Below, in pieces: positions 36,579 through 46,350 of a stretch of DNA of 64,000 nucleotides. The notes below the pieces were generated by a model. That model did no database searches, had not been told where the DNA came from, and was given only the letters and a program-made list of their open reading frames with translations. The stretch spans positions 34,646,462 to 34,710,461 of the forward strand of contig OZ024914.1 in NCBI GenBank assembly GCA_964017125.1, given 5' to 3'. The position numbers and the translations under genes were made by a program. Position 1 is the first letter of the stretch. Each line of letters starts with the position of its first letter. This DNA is from Flabesymbios commensalis (lineage: Eukaryota > Annelida > Polychaeta > Terebellida > Flabelligeridae).

Positions 36579-37226
36579 TGACCACATTGGTCCAGCATTG
36601 GCGGAGATGGGGATTTAGACAAATTTGTTGTGTCCGAGCCGTTACGCTTCGCAACTCGCATCAGATCCGGCGAAAGGGGGGCATGGGGTCATTAGAATTT
36701 ATGGCAGGGCGGTTAACAAGGATGCGCGTTGTTTGAATACAATGTCGATCTTTGATGGAAGTGAAGAGAGAAATTCTCAAATTCGACGTTTTTGAAGCAG
36801 ACCTTCTTTCTGATTCTATTTTCCTTGGTTTAACTTTCGTTGATAGGCTACCAAATATCATCAAAATCGTTTCAGAATTTTGACTGAGTCAGAGTGAATT
36901 GACGGGGGAGTTCACAGGCTCACTACTCTCTGAGAAATCGGATAAATCTCCATCGCTAGTTGTAGCCATTTTGACAGAGACCTCTTCATGACTTCAACGT
37001 GTGACGTGCCAGGCTGTTCGGTAGTTTCCGTGACCGTTACAGAATCCGAAGTGACTTCGGCTCGAAAAATCTAACAAAAACATTTTTTTTACCAATAATA
37101 AAAAAAAATAAGTAAAAAGTAAATTAGCTGTTTTAATTAATAGGATATGTTCCATTTATTGATGCTCACCCAACCTTAACCTTAACACCCTCCCTTTAAT
37201 ACATGTGTGAAATGAAGTGTCATTCC

Positions 37227-37277
37227 AGCAAACACGATACATTGAAACAAAAATTGTTTCAATGTATCGTGTTTGCT
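37227..37277. mobile_element. Short palindrome beside the exon B donor
   Basis: AGCAAACACGATACATTG plus AAACA pairs perfectly with the inverse copy across a 5-bp loop. The AGCAAACAC ends are those of the CCCAGCAAACAC family, so this is an internally reduced copy. It lies 13 bp beyond the GTATGT donor at 37291. Confidence 0.75.
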
Positions 37278-37291
37278 TGAATAACACATAC

Positions 37292-37537
37292 CTTCGTGTA
37301 AGCCTTGGATCCACACAACATGAGACATAATTACGGGAATATGCAAACGTCTCTTCTAAACTAACTTCCCGTTTGTCTTTCAAGTTAACGTATTTGATCG
37401 TGGTATTTATGTTATGTCCATAATTATCCCAATACAGATTCTCGTTGATCCAGTCGTAACAGATATGTCCACCAATCTTAATGTCAGACATCTCAAATCT
37501 CTCCCATGTTATATTGTCTAAGCTCTGGTAGTTACGC
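37292..37537 (-). CDS. Receptor kinase exon B: YWTD propeller
   Basis: The exon is 246 bp and phase 2 at both ends, with acceptor ATTTTCACAG and donor AAG|GTATGT. It encodes RNYQSLDNITWERFEM, then GGHICYDWINENLYWDNYGH, then YVNLKDKREVSLEETFAY and CCVDPRLTRR. DWINENLYWDN is a textbook 'DWVxxxLYWTD' repeat. Palindromic elements sit 13 bp outside both splice sites. Confidence 0.9.
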
Positions 37538-37551
37538 CTGTGAAAATAAAT

Positions 37552-37627
37552 CGTCCCCTTGGATATGAAAGGGTGCATCTGCCACTTAACAAAGTGGCAC
37601 ATACACTATTTCATATCCAAGGGGACG
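37552..37627. mobile_element. 76-bp foldback element, diverged copy 4
   Basis: CGTCCCCTTGGATATGAAA pairs with its inverse at the right end, and TGCCACTT/AAGTGGCA form an inner stem. The length is again exactly 76 bp, and the flanks are AAAT on both sides (37548-37551 and 37628-37631), as for copies 1-3, although the arm sequence differs. It sits 13 bp upstream of the exon B acceptor AG, within the branch-point region. Confidence 0.75.
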
Positions 37628-37926
37628 AAATAATAAATGTTACCATGACGTTTGTCTTATATCATAATATAGAATTACAGTTTAAAATTTAGAATTAAGA
37701 GCTACATGTAGGTGTTAGTTGTCTTTTTCACTTATGCTGTGCAAATTATCACATTTTAAATCCAAGGGAACTGTCCATTAACCTTTCAAACACAAATGAC
37801 ACATTTAAGCTATATTGCAGATGATATAAATTCGAAAAATTGTTCTTAGGGGCCTACTTGAGACAAACACATTTATGAGGCTTATAAAACCGGCATGTAG
37901 CTATTAAAGTCCTACATTATACATAC

Positions 37927-38257
37927 ACTATATAGAGTGACTGCGTGATATAGGAACTCATAAACAGGACACCAGTCCAAGCGTTAAAGTCAATATCCGT
38001 TATTTGTAAGTCGTTCCATTGTTCTGTCGACCAGATTTGACCGTCATTGGATGAATGCTTGTTTTTCAATTTCTTCAAGTCAAAAAATAAAATATTTGTT
38101 CTGGAGGAGACGACCAGCAGCGCCCCTGGTGATTAAGCTGTACAGCTGCTGTCGTCTGGTCCTGACACCTGGTAGCCAGCAGCGCAGCCACAGCTAGAGC
38201 CATCTGGTGAGTACCGGCAGCTATGTTCACATTTAGCGTCTCTGCAGATGGTAATCT
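37927..38257 (-). CDS. Receptor kinase exon A: EGF plus first propeller strand
   Basis: The acceptor is GTATATTGACAG and the donor GT|GTATGT, ending in phase 2 to match exon B. The frame reads ITICRDAKCEHSCRYSPD, then GSSCGCAAGYQVSG, then DDSSCTA, an EGF-like domain with six cysteines. It has TAA at 38133-38135, then SPGALLVVSSRTNILFFDL and IWSTEQWNDLQITDIDFN, the first YWTD blades. CAA to TAA is one base away. The frame on both sides of the stop is intact over 331 bp. Confidence 0.85.
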
Positions 38258-38311
38258 CTGTCAATATACAAATGTCAGGGAAATAATCCAATCAACAAGA
38301 AACTTTGACCA

Positions 38312-38370
38312 TGTGCTGATTCAATGCTGGCCCATCGTCACAGATGATGGCCCAGCATTGAATTAACACA
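38312..38370. mobile_element. Palindromic short element
   Basis: TTCAATGCTGGCCCATCGTC pairs with GATGATGGCCCAGCATTGAA across a short loop. It lies about 55 bp upstream of the exon A acceptor. Confidence 0.75.
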
Positions 38371-38379
38371 GGATTCCAA

Positions 38380-39320
38380 AGTGTTATTATATTATCATTG
38401 GTCTCAGAGATTGCATCAACTGAACAATAAATGTTGCAACATTATTATCATGATTATATAGAAAATTTATTGAATGATATATCACTTTAATATTTGTATT
38501 TTCTACAAATGAAGAATAATATTTCATTGCAGTTCATGCCAAGAATAGAATTAAAAAAACAATAAATATGCCCTGTAGAAAAATGGTATGTACAAAAATA
38601 TAACATGACAACTGTTTTATAATTCTGGCGATTAGTTCTTCATTTACATAACAACCCCTTGGAGGAAAAGAAAATTTGCTCTTGAAATATAGACATATTG
38701 GTGATGAGTCTTTTATTTACATAATGTTGTAGATCATCTGCTGCTGCATCGCTTTATTTGCGTAATAACTGATTGTAGAATCAGTTTTGTGTTTACAGAA
38801 CACTGATTGATCGTTTACAAAATGATGTCGATAATTTTGTCATCTACAGAATGCTGTAGATCATGTTTTTCGTTGGCGCTTACCATGTGAATATAATGTA
38901 TAAAAAGTAGCCTCAGAAGATTAAAAAATACTTTCAGAGGAGCTAGATTCTTCAACTTTACGAGCAGCATAATTTAGTCCTTGATATTTTTCTTTCATTT
39001 AAAGGTGACATTGCAGACATATTATGCTAGGTTCGGAAGACTAATAAATAACGCCATGTTTAAAAGCTACATTGCTATCATAATTTCTATAATTATGTTG
39101 ATACACGTCAATTTCATGTAGAACTCCGTTAACCGCCAGTCCCGCTTATATTCGGGGTTTTTCACATTTTTTTATTGTCACATTACAGATTAGCTTTCAA
39201 ACATGTCAAAGATAAAACGTGACACCAATAAGCAAAGATATGAACATAGTTGTCTTCCATTTTGTCAAATCTGAATATTTTCACTCACTAGAAGTTGTGG
39301 ATCACGTCAGCGAGACACAA
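38380..39320. other. No gene seen; upstream exons of the receptor not found
   Basis: I looked here for a signal peptide or further EGF exon on the minus strand and saw none. A piggyBac-like piece starts at about 39125 (GTTAACCGCCAGTCCCGC), and a copy of the CTAGAAGTTGTGGATCACGT hairpin arm lies at about 39290. Confidence 0.4.
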
Positions 39321-39321
39321 C

Positions 39322-39566
39322 ATAATGATTATCTGTACGTCAAGTACAGTTCGCCTTAAATGAGGATAATAATTTTCTTTAAACCTTCAACCGCCAAATT
39401 ATTCCAATTGGAATTTACACCCACTTGAAGTTGTGTCTCGCTGACGTGATCCACAACTTCTAGTGGGTGTAAATTCCAATTGGAATAATTTGGCGGTTGA
39501 AGGTTGAAGGAAAATTATTATCCTCATTTAAGGCGAACTCTACTTGACATACAGATGATCATTATC
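39322..39566. repeat. 245-bp near-perfect palindrome
   Basis: Arms of about 118 bp. The outer part is ATAATGATTATCTGTACGTC and its inverse at the right. The inner part is TTCAACCGCCAAATTATTCC, then AATTGGAATTTACACCCACT, with an exact inverse copy, around TCTCGCTGACGTGATC. The centre is the hairpin of the piggyBac-like MITE family, so the palindrome may be two inverted copies or a much-extended hairpin of one. Confidence 0.85.
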
Positions 39567-39569
39567 AGT

Positions 39570-40310
39570 ATTAACTCGATTAAGCTAGGCCAGCTCTTAA
39601 AATTTGGTACATTACGCAGCAAATACAAGACGTAGACCCAATGTTGGGTTAACGTTGTTTATGTTTATTTGACTTTCAGTTAAAAACATGCAAAAATAGT
39701 ACATTATCATTAATATTAATTGGGCATTTTTTTTAACATATTATTAACTTAGGCTGACGGGAACAGGTCGAGACGACCTCTACAATGCCTGTCAACCATA
39801 TTAGTGAATTAAAATTATATAATAAAATAATATGACAGTATAATATAAAACCAACTGTTCACTGGCTATAGGTGTTGCCATACTTATCATGTAAGGCAGC
39901 GTCATATCCAGTGTTTAAAATAGCAATGTTTTTGTGTACATGCTATTTAAAATGTACATAGTATAGATTATAAATTTTGCGATATGTACACATAAAATAA
40001 AATAACCGACAATTGTCTGTCACCTGTTTCCCGCACTAAAACCAGAGATAAATAGCTACACTGTGCTCTACACCGTGTAGAAAAAAAGGACACTCTGGAA
40101 AGCGTAAAAACCTAATTAAAACTTCTAAATCCTTTAGTTTTTTTATTATATAAAAGGACATACAACTAGGGTATGTGTGAAGGAAAAATAGTAAAAACTT
40201 ATGGCACTCTTAATTTTAACATAGGCCTACATACATCCCTAAATAAAAGTAATACTATAAACCTAGAATGCATCTACTGACGTCAGCTCATATAGCCGTC
40301 GCTAGTAGTA
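39570..40310. other. Intergenic, no gene seen
   Basis: AT-rich, with no supported frame or repeat. Confidence 0.4.
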
Positions 40311-40313
40311 CCA

Positions 40314-41732
40314 CATATGAGGGATTCTTTAATTTTAAGCCCCAGCACTGTCCGCACCTTGTAATATTTATTATTGAATATGTAGATTTATTTTGATTAC
40401 ATAAATGCAATGAATGACCTTTATTTTACAATATAGCAATATTACAACTCAAAAAATTCTAACATAAATGTGCTTTTTGAGAGAAATATTATGTAAATTT
40501 AGCCAATTTTAGCCAAAAAGCCTTGTCCCACATTCTAAATCCCACATAAACAGGTGATTTATTCTAGACTTCCTGTATTATATATTATAATTGTTTCTAA
40601 TATAATGTTGGTGCAAAACACTATCTATAAGATTATATACAAGTTTTTTTAAATAATTTTATTATTATCTGTTTATATCTGTCCCACGTTGCAGCGACTC
40701 TCCATAACGCTTATAGTTTTCAGGTAATTTCTATACTTTTTCTGACCAAAATATAACTTGTCTGGTGCAAAACAGTTGCGCGAGACCTTCATGTAGTGAA
40801 TCGTAAAAAAAAGGATAATAAGTGTGTTTTTGTTTAGAAATAATGTAAGGTTTGTGCAAGTCTTTGGGTGAGTATTTTAATTCAACGTCTCTCCATAACG
40901 CGATTTTTTACCCATAAATACTGCTATTAAACTTTTAAGCACCCTACAACCTCCAAGCCTACTACAACCTTTTTTGAAAAAAACAAAAATAATCATAGTA
41001 TAGCATAATACATAGATGATATGCACGATTTAGTAAAAAAAACGTCTCTCCATAACGCGTATTTTCTGTCTCTCCATAACAAAAATAAAAACGTTATGGA
41101 GAGAAAAAGTAGTCACAAATTACCCTTTTACTCATTTAAAAATAGCTATAAACCTTTATGAATTTGGTATTTTAACCAACAAATGACACTTGTTGAAATA
41201 GTAACTTTTCTTTTTGTCTTTTAAATTGTGTTAGCAATGATATTTGGTATTTGTTTATTGTCACTCCATAACAGAAGTAATTGCCGTTATGGAGAGACAA
41301 TGTTCGTCATTATTACTCTCCATAACGACAAAAATCGTAACGGAGAGTAATTCTTATTTCATTATTTAAGGGTTATTGTCATAAAGTGATTCTTTCTAAA
41401 TTAAGTGATCAACATTATAATAGCCATGTTCAACCACTTGTTAAATATGGTATACTTTTGTAGAAGGGTCACTGAGAAATTTAAGTTTGAAGAATACTCC
41501 GTAACATAAATTGGTCTCTCCATAACGGTAAATTAGTCTCTCCATAACTGTAAGAAAAATTTAAATTCATAAAAATAAGCATTCAAAATTGAAATTAAGC
41601 TCTGCTGACAACGCCATGTCAATAAACAAAGCTAAGTTGACATGTGTTTAAATTTTTGACAATATTCAGACAATCTCAGAAATCAAGGAAAATATCATCA
41701 CTGGTGCCTAAAATTATAGAATCCCTCATATG
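40314..41732. mobile_element. 1.4-kb TIR element with repeated CTCTCCATAACG motif
   Basis: The left tip CATATGAGGGATTCTTTAAT, followed by TTTAAGCCCCAG, is mirrored at the right by CTGGTGCCTAAAAT and TATAGAATCCCTCATATG. The word GTCTCTCCATAACG or a close variant occurs about eleven times between 40697 and 41545 in both orientations (for example 40890, 41043, 41070, 41322 and 41514, with the inverse at 41092 and 41285). Spacing is irregular, so this is not a tandem array. No transposase frame is present. Confidence 0.75.
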
Positions 41733-41833
41733 CAATATTAGACTGGAGGAAAAACAATCCCAAACTCAAGGAGTAAATCAGTTGATTTGAGATCTTTGAA
41801 ATTCAGCGTAAGGACCTACCTCGTTAGTATTGT

Positions 41834-42030
41834 GGGGAGCCTCCGTGACCGAGAGGTAGCGTGCTCGGCCTCAGACCGCCAGGGCTCAAATTTCGAATCT
41901 TGTGTCTGGAGGACAGTGTCATCTCGATCATCTCACCATCCTCAGGAGGTTCTCCTGGCCCAGTTTAGCCTATATGTGCACAAAGGTGGCCTAAAGCCCG
42001 ACTCATTTCATTTCATTACCTCGTCTGGAA
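41834..42030 (+). mobile_element. tRNA-derived SINE, copy 1
   Basis: The head GCCTCCGTGACCGAGAGGT and GCTCGGCCTCAGACC, with TTCGAATC downstream, look like the A and B boxes of a tRNA (Leu/Ser-like). A body follows (CATCCTCAGGAGGTTCTCC, then CAGTTTAGCCTATATGTGCA). The same head and body occur inverted at 62590-62775. An A-rich tail follows. Confidence 0.8.
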
Positions 42031-42277
42031 ACAAAGGCGACTGAAAAATCACTAAACCTAATAATAAAACAGAAAAAAAACAAATAATAATGTTGAGGGG
42101 AAAAGCCATCCATGCCATGTGGTAATACTCTAAGTCAGATCATGACAAGCGTGATCATGTAGTGATGTCGGTCAGCTCCGAACAGTATCAGAGACTCCGG
42201 CCTGAATTCGAGTCAGGCAGTAGCCGTCTCACAGCTGAATCAAATGTCACAGGTAGTTTAAGACACAGAATATCCCG

Positions 42278-42700
42278 CTATATTCGACAATTTACACAAG
42301 CACAAGCCAAGCTCCTGGTACATCGATTATTCACATCAAATAAGTTTACCATGGTGAGATATAGTTCATTCAGGTTCTTCTTAAAAATCTGCAAGCTACT
42401 AGCATCTCGGATAACAAAAGGTAAAGTGTTCCATAAGCGAGCAGTGCGATAAAAATAAGTACATTGGAACTGTCTTGCACAGAGGTAATTTGAATAGAAC
42501 ACCCTGTTGAGCAGATATGAGGCCATTATGCGGGTAAGCTAACTCAAAATTACTAGATAGTTTAATCACAAGATAGTTTACCATGAAGTTAGCTGTATAA
42601 AAAACACAAGTCGATAATTTCTCGACGGAAGCACAAAGGCAAGATAAATAATGCTGTGCATCTTTCGTGATAGGCTGAAACATAATCATTGAGAATGAAT
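42278..42700 (-). pseudogene. LINE reverse transcriptase C-terminal remnant
   Basis: The minus-strand frame reads FYRTARLWNTLPFVIRDASS, then LQIFKKNLNELY, and ends ACACVNCR. This is the C-terminal tail of jockey/CR1-type LINE proteins ('RTxRLWNxLP...FKxxL...CxCxxC'). A second frame upstream (42399-42689) continues the same protein (KDAQHYLSCLCASVEKLS) after a slip. It is a short broken copy, and a different LINE from the one at 49855. Confidence 0.7.
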
Positions 42701-42709
42701 TTTGAAGCT

Positions 42710-44360
42710 TGACGTTGCCCCCGTTCTAATTGTCGCGGTGCCTATCTCTGGGTGGCCCCTTGGGCTGACATGATGTGATGCGGAGTGCATTCTGGGCCAG
42801 ACTGTGGCAGAGTTTACACAAAAAGCTAGCCCTGTAAACGGGCTGCCCGAGCCTTGCGATAAATGTCGAATGCTCTGAAACATCGTGATCACATGATATT
42901 TCCGATCTCGCTTACATTTAAAGTAGTCTAATCAATTGCGTGAGACCTTATGATAAATTTCGAAAGCATTGGTAATTAAATCCCGTTAGGCTAGGCCTAG
43001 TAGTAGACTAGTAGGCCTAGGCCTACCACTATTAGTAGCTAGTTTCAGCTTAGATTTTTATACTACAGTCTGATACAAACCACAAGTCTATTCCCGAAAG
43101 TGACACTTACAGCCTGACACATTGGCCTGAGACTTACGTGGGATCCGGGTCAACTCGCACCACAGCCAACTCGGACCTTGACAGTATAGTGGTATTAAAC
43201 CTATCTACAGGGCTAGGGTTGCCCGTCATTCAGTTAACGTTAGCGATGACATATAGTTTACAAAAAAGAGGCTACTACTAATAATAAATCAACCGATGTT
43301 TTTAAAAATTATAGTAATAATAAATATATTACAAAAATAAGAGGTAGACCAGAAACATTAAAATATATTTGTAATGATCAATTGTTTATTTTTTTTGCCA
43401 GCTAGCCCAGTAAACAGTCTGCTCGGGCCTTCTGATAAAATGTTAGACCTATTGAATGTTTCTTCTAACCGTATGTGATGTATTTTAATATATTTTTTGT
43501 GAATTGATATATTGTTGTACTCTTGAATCTCCGTGGATCTCAAAAATACAATTTTTAAACAAAATTTCCGAAAATTTGACTACCTATTAATCAGATTCAA
43601 AATGGCTGTCGGTTACCATGGCAACATCACATTGTCCAATTAAATAAAGTGTATTCTGGTTGTATATTGTATATGTGTTCTTGTGGTGTATGGGAAATAT
43701 ATATTCCATGATTCTAAATTTCTATTTGGAGTACCAGAATATGTCTTAAGATCACACAGACGTCCAATGTCAAAACGGCCAGACTGTAATGAGTTAAACA
43801 ACAATGTGCTCCTACAACTACATGCACGCATTTCAACAATATGATTTTTTACAACTATTTATTACATAATACATAATTGCTACCAAGTAAGTGTTATTTA
43901 CAACATAGATCTGACCAAGTGATTGGGCTACAGCTGATAATCTTTTCACAACGGTGTTGAATGTATCCTTCTCATGTGCTGGAACTTGAAGTATTTGCAA
44001 GTACCCAGCTTTTGTCGCTTCAGACTTATATTTTTTTTATTGTAACTTGCCCAAGGCTGCTTTTGTTTATCGTGTTCCCTGTAAAGAATGAATTCCACGT
44101 CCTTTGCCTGTGCTATCTGACCTGATGGCCACTCTTTAATGTTTTTTTGTTTAAACCATTGATGTCGCACATCACTTGGAAAAGATGCACCAACATTTCC
44201 CTCTCTTGAAGAGACGGACAGTGAATTATTCATAACATCGGGAACATATATAGTGTTGCATGTTTTAATCACACATTATTGTTTATTCGCCAGGCCAAAA
44301 TAAATTGGTAATGACTTTTATCATGTATTTAACAACACTTGAAATAAATACAGCAGCTAT
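42710..44360. other. Intergenic, no gene seen
   Basis: GCTAGCCC(T/A)GTAAAC followed by GCTGCCCGAGCC or TCTGCTCGGGCC occurs twice (about 42823 and 43402), marking a diverged duplication. No coding support was seen. Confidence 0.4.
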
Positions 44361-44365
44361 GATTA

Positions 44366-46350
44366 TTAACCCTTTGTCAAATATGTTCACTTTACGTAAA
44401 AAACGGCGGCCATTTTGATTTTTTTCGAATTAAGCACACCCGAAATAGGTTAAAACCACGCTTTCCAACTTTTTCTCAAAAATGCCAACATCAATGTTAA
44501 TACAGACTTTAGTCGACAGAATCTGACGTCTGTAGACGTGAGATTCTGTCGACTAAAGTCGATCCCCGTACGGTAATCTGAGGGTGACTATTATACAATT
44601 TAGGGTCATTTAGTGTCTTTTGGCTATTCTGAACGAATTTATGTATTGTGTGGGTCCGCATTTTTTAAATTTTGCCCTATGGGCAATACGATAAAGTGAG
44701 AAAAATAAATAGTTCAATATCTCTAACGAATATTTTTTATTCAACATGCAATGTGCCAAAATACACGAATTTGTACACAAATGCAATGTCTCCCAATATC
44801 TAACACCTGAAACAAAGACTGTTTTAACATGGAAGATCTCTTGGAAATAACTTAACCCCGAGTTATTTTGTAGCGCAATTGTTATGATGAACAGAATTTA
44901 TTCATTAAGAGACATGAACTCAATATAAAAAGTTGCCAAAGATACATTTACTGAGGCTTTTTAGTTGTCTCACACAAACCGGTCAACTCAGCAACTCCTC
45001 AAATTGTGGTGTGATACCATTCAATTAATTTGATATATGCAAAATTTAGCAAAAAATCATTGAAAACATGTTGAACTGAACAAAGTGCTTGATAATGATG
45101 GCCATCCCCCTGCCGCATCGGTGAGCAATGGTACATCTAATTTAAATACATTAAAGATCGTTATATGTTGTCTGTATTCAACTCAGCAACATTATTATTT
45201 CGATCAACTCAGCAACGTTTATGAGTTGACCAGTCAACTCAGAAACGTTGCTGAGTTGACTAAATTTAGTTTTCTGTCTCACTAATGTAATTAAGACTAA
45301 AAACTCTATAAATGTAAAATGCAATTAAAAAAGATGTTTTTAATTAAATTGGATTGAGAGAGTATTCGCTTATGTAGACATTTTTACAACAATGAAAAAA
45401 CGTTTTTGAGTTGAAAACAAAAACGTTGCTGAGTCTACTGAATTCTGCTTTCTGTCCCCCCCTTATTGTAATAACAACTGAGATTTTAACTCCATCAATG
45501 TAAAATGCAGTTGAAAAGAAGATGATTTTGATTAAATTAGAGTGGGAGAGTATTTTAGAAGTTGTTTACACAAATAAAACTACAAATAACACTCAGTTAA
45601 ATTTCTGAATCAAATTTAGCCTCATTATATTGGCATGTATGTATTGTACAATGGCCTTCAAAATACATTTTCACATTAGGCTTGTTATGTTCCCATTTCT
45701 TTTTTGTTTTTATAATGATGAACCAATTTTTTCTTTAGAAAATGGGGCTCAAGTGTTGAGGGATCTCGTAGATGCGCTTTTCATGACTTTTTCATCCAAT
45801 TATCGTGTTTTGTCAACTCAGTAACAATAATGTCAACTCAGCAACTATATATTTTCACAATAAATTCTCTATTCTGTCTTAGCAATTTTTATTATAAAAA
45901 GTGTTGTAAATACTAACATATCACTAAACTATCATACAAAGTAATTTATGATCTTCAAGATTTGAAAATATATATATATAATTCATTGCTGTGTTGACAT
46001 TTTATTTTTACGGTCCTTCACAAAAACACATTTTTTTTCAAAATCTGTTCGAGATTAAGCTCTGATATTTTAAATGTGTATCACATAGACCCTACCCTCA
46101 ATATCTGACCCTAGTATATGTAGTTTGAAGCGACTAATATTTTTTCAAAGATACAGATTGAAAGACCCCTTAAATTGTATATTCACCCAAGAACCAACAT
46201 ATTTCTAATGGCCGGAAACCCATAACATAGGTATTCAAATGAATCAGAAAGAGCTAACTAAGACATTTATGATGATTTCAAATTGAAAAAAAAACCTTTT
46301 GGTTTCCATGATTTGTATAAAAAAAATTTAGCGCTTCAAGGGATAATCCC
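44366..46350. mobile_element. TTAACCC-ended element with repeated GTCAACTCAGCAACG motif
   Basis: It starts TTAACCCTTTGTCAAATATG, then has a long hairpin (ACTTTAGTCGACAGAATCTG and inverse, 44508-44560). The right end has CTTCAAGGGATAA at about 46334. The tail (AGCTAACTAAGACATTTATG) matches the MITE at 26404-26680, so both belong to one family. Between 44980 and 45850 the word GTCAACTCAGCAACG or its inverse occurs about eight times at irregular spacing. No transposase was seen. Confidence 0.55.

Larger units (their letters stand above)
35209..37200 (+). mobile_element. P-like (THAP) DNA transposon, non-autonomous
   Basis: It has 23-bp terminal inverted repeats: ATTAAAGGGAGGGTGTTAAGG at the left, and its inverse CCTTAACACCCTCCCTTTAAT at the right. 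A THAP DNA-binding domain is encoded just inside the left end (35552-35811). At 2.0 kb it is too short for a full P transposase, and no RNase-H-like catalytic frame was seen, so it cannot move on its own. A palindromic element is inserted at 36464-36578. It lies in the receptor intron about 90 bp beyond the donor of exon B. I could not find a clean 8-bp target duplication. Confidence 0.7.
19021..38257 (-). pseudogene. EGF/YWTD receptor tyrosine kinase gene, probably decaying
   Basis: Ten exons on the minus strand assemble into one type I membrane receptor. In order they encode an EGF-like domain plus the first propeller strand, YWTD propeller repeats, a second EGF with a Gly/Asp/Ser insert, one transmembrane helix, and tyrosine kinase pieces (glycine loop, alpha-C and hinge, RWMALD, WSFGV). 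Phases agree at the junctions A to B, B to C, D to E, E to transmembrane, transmembrane to glycine loop, and RWMALD to WSFGV, which is strong evidence for a single gene. Against function are an in-frame TAA (38133-38135), an in-frame TGA (32663-32665), a one-base loss at the end of exon C, a missing consensus donor after the glycine loop, and no detectable exon for the lysine (VAVK) or catalytic loop (HRDLAARN). The last kinase exons and the signal-peptide exon were also not found. ROS1/sevenless is the known kinase with YWTD propellers, but it has fibronectin III domains rather than EGF domains. Sequence errors could explain part of the damage. Confidence 0.75.

Noticed and set aside
36500-36736. 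Open frame reading LQMFCVCWV
   Set aside because: It is translated from the palindromic element at 36464-36578 and has no coding evidence of its own.
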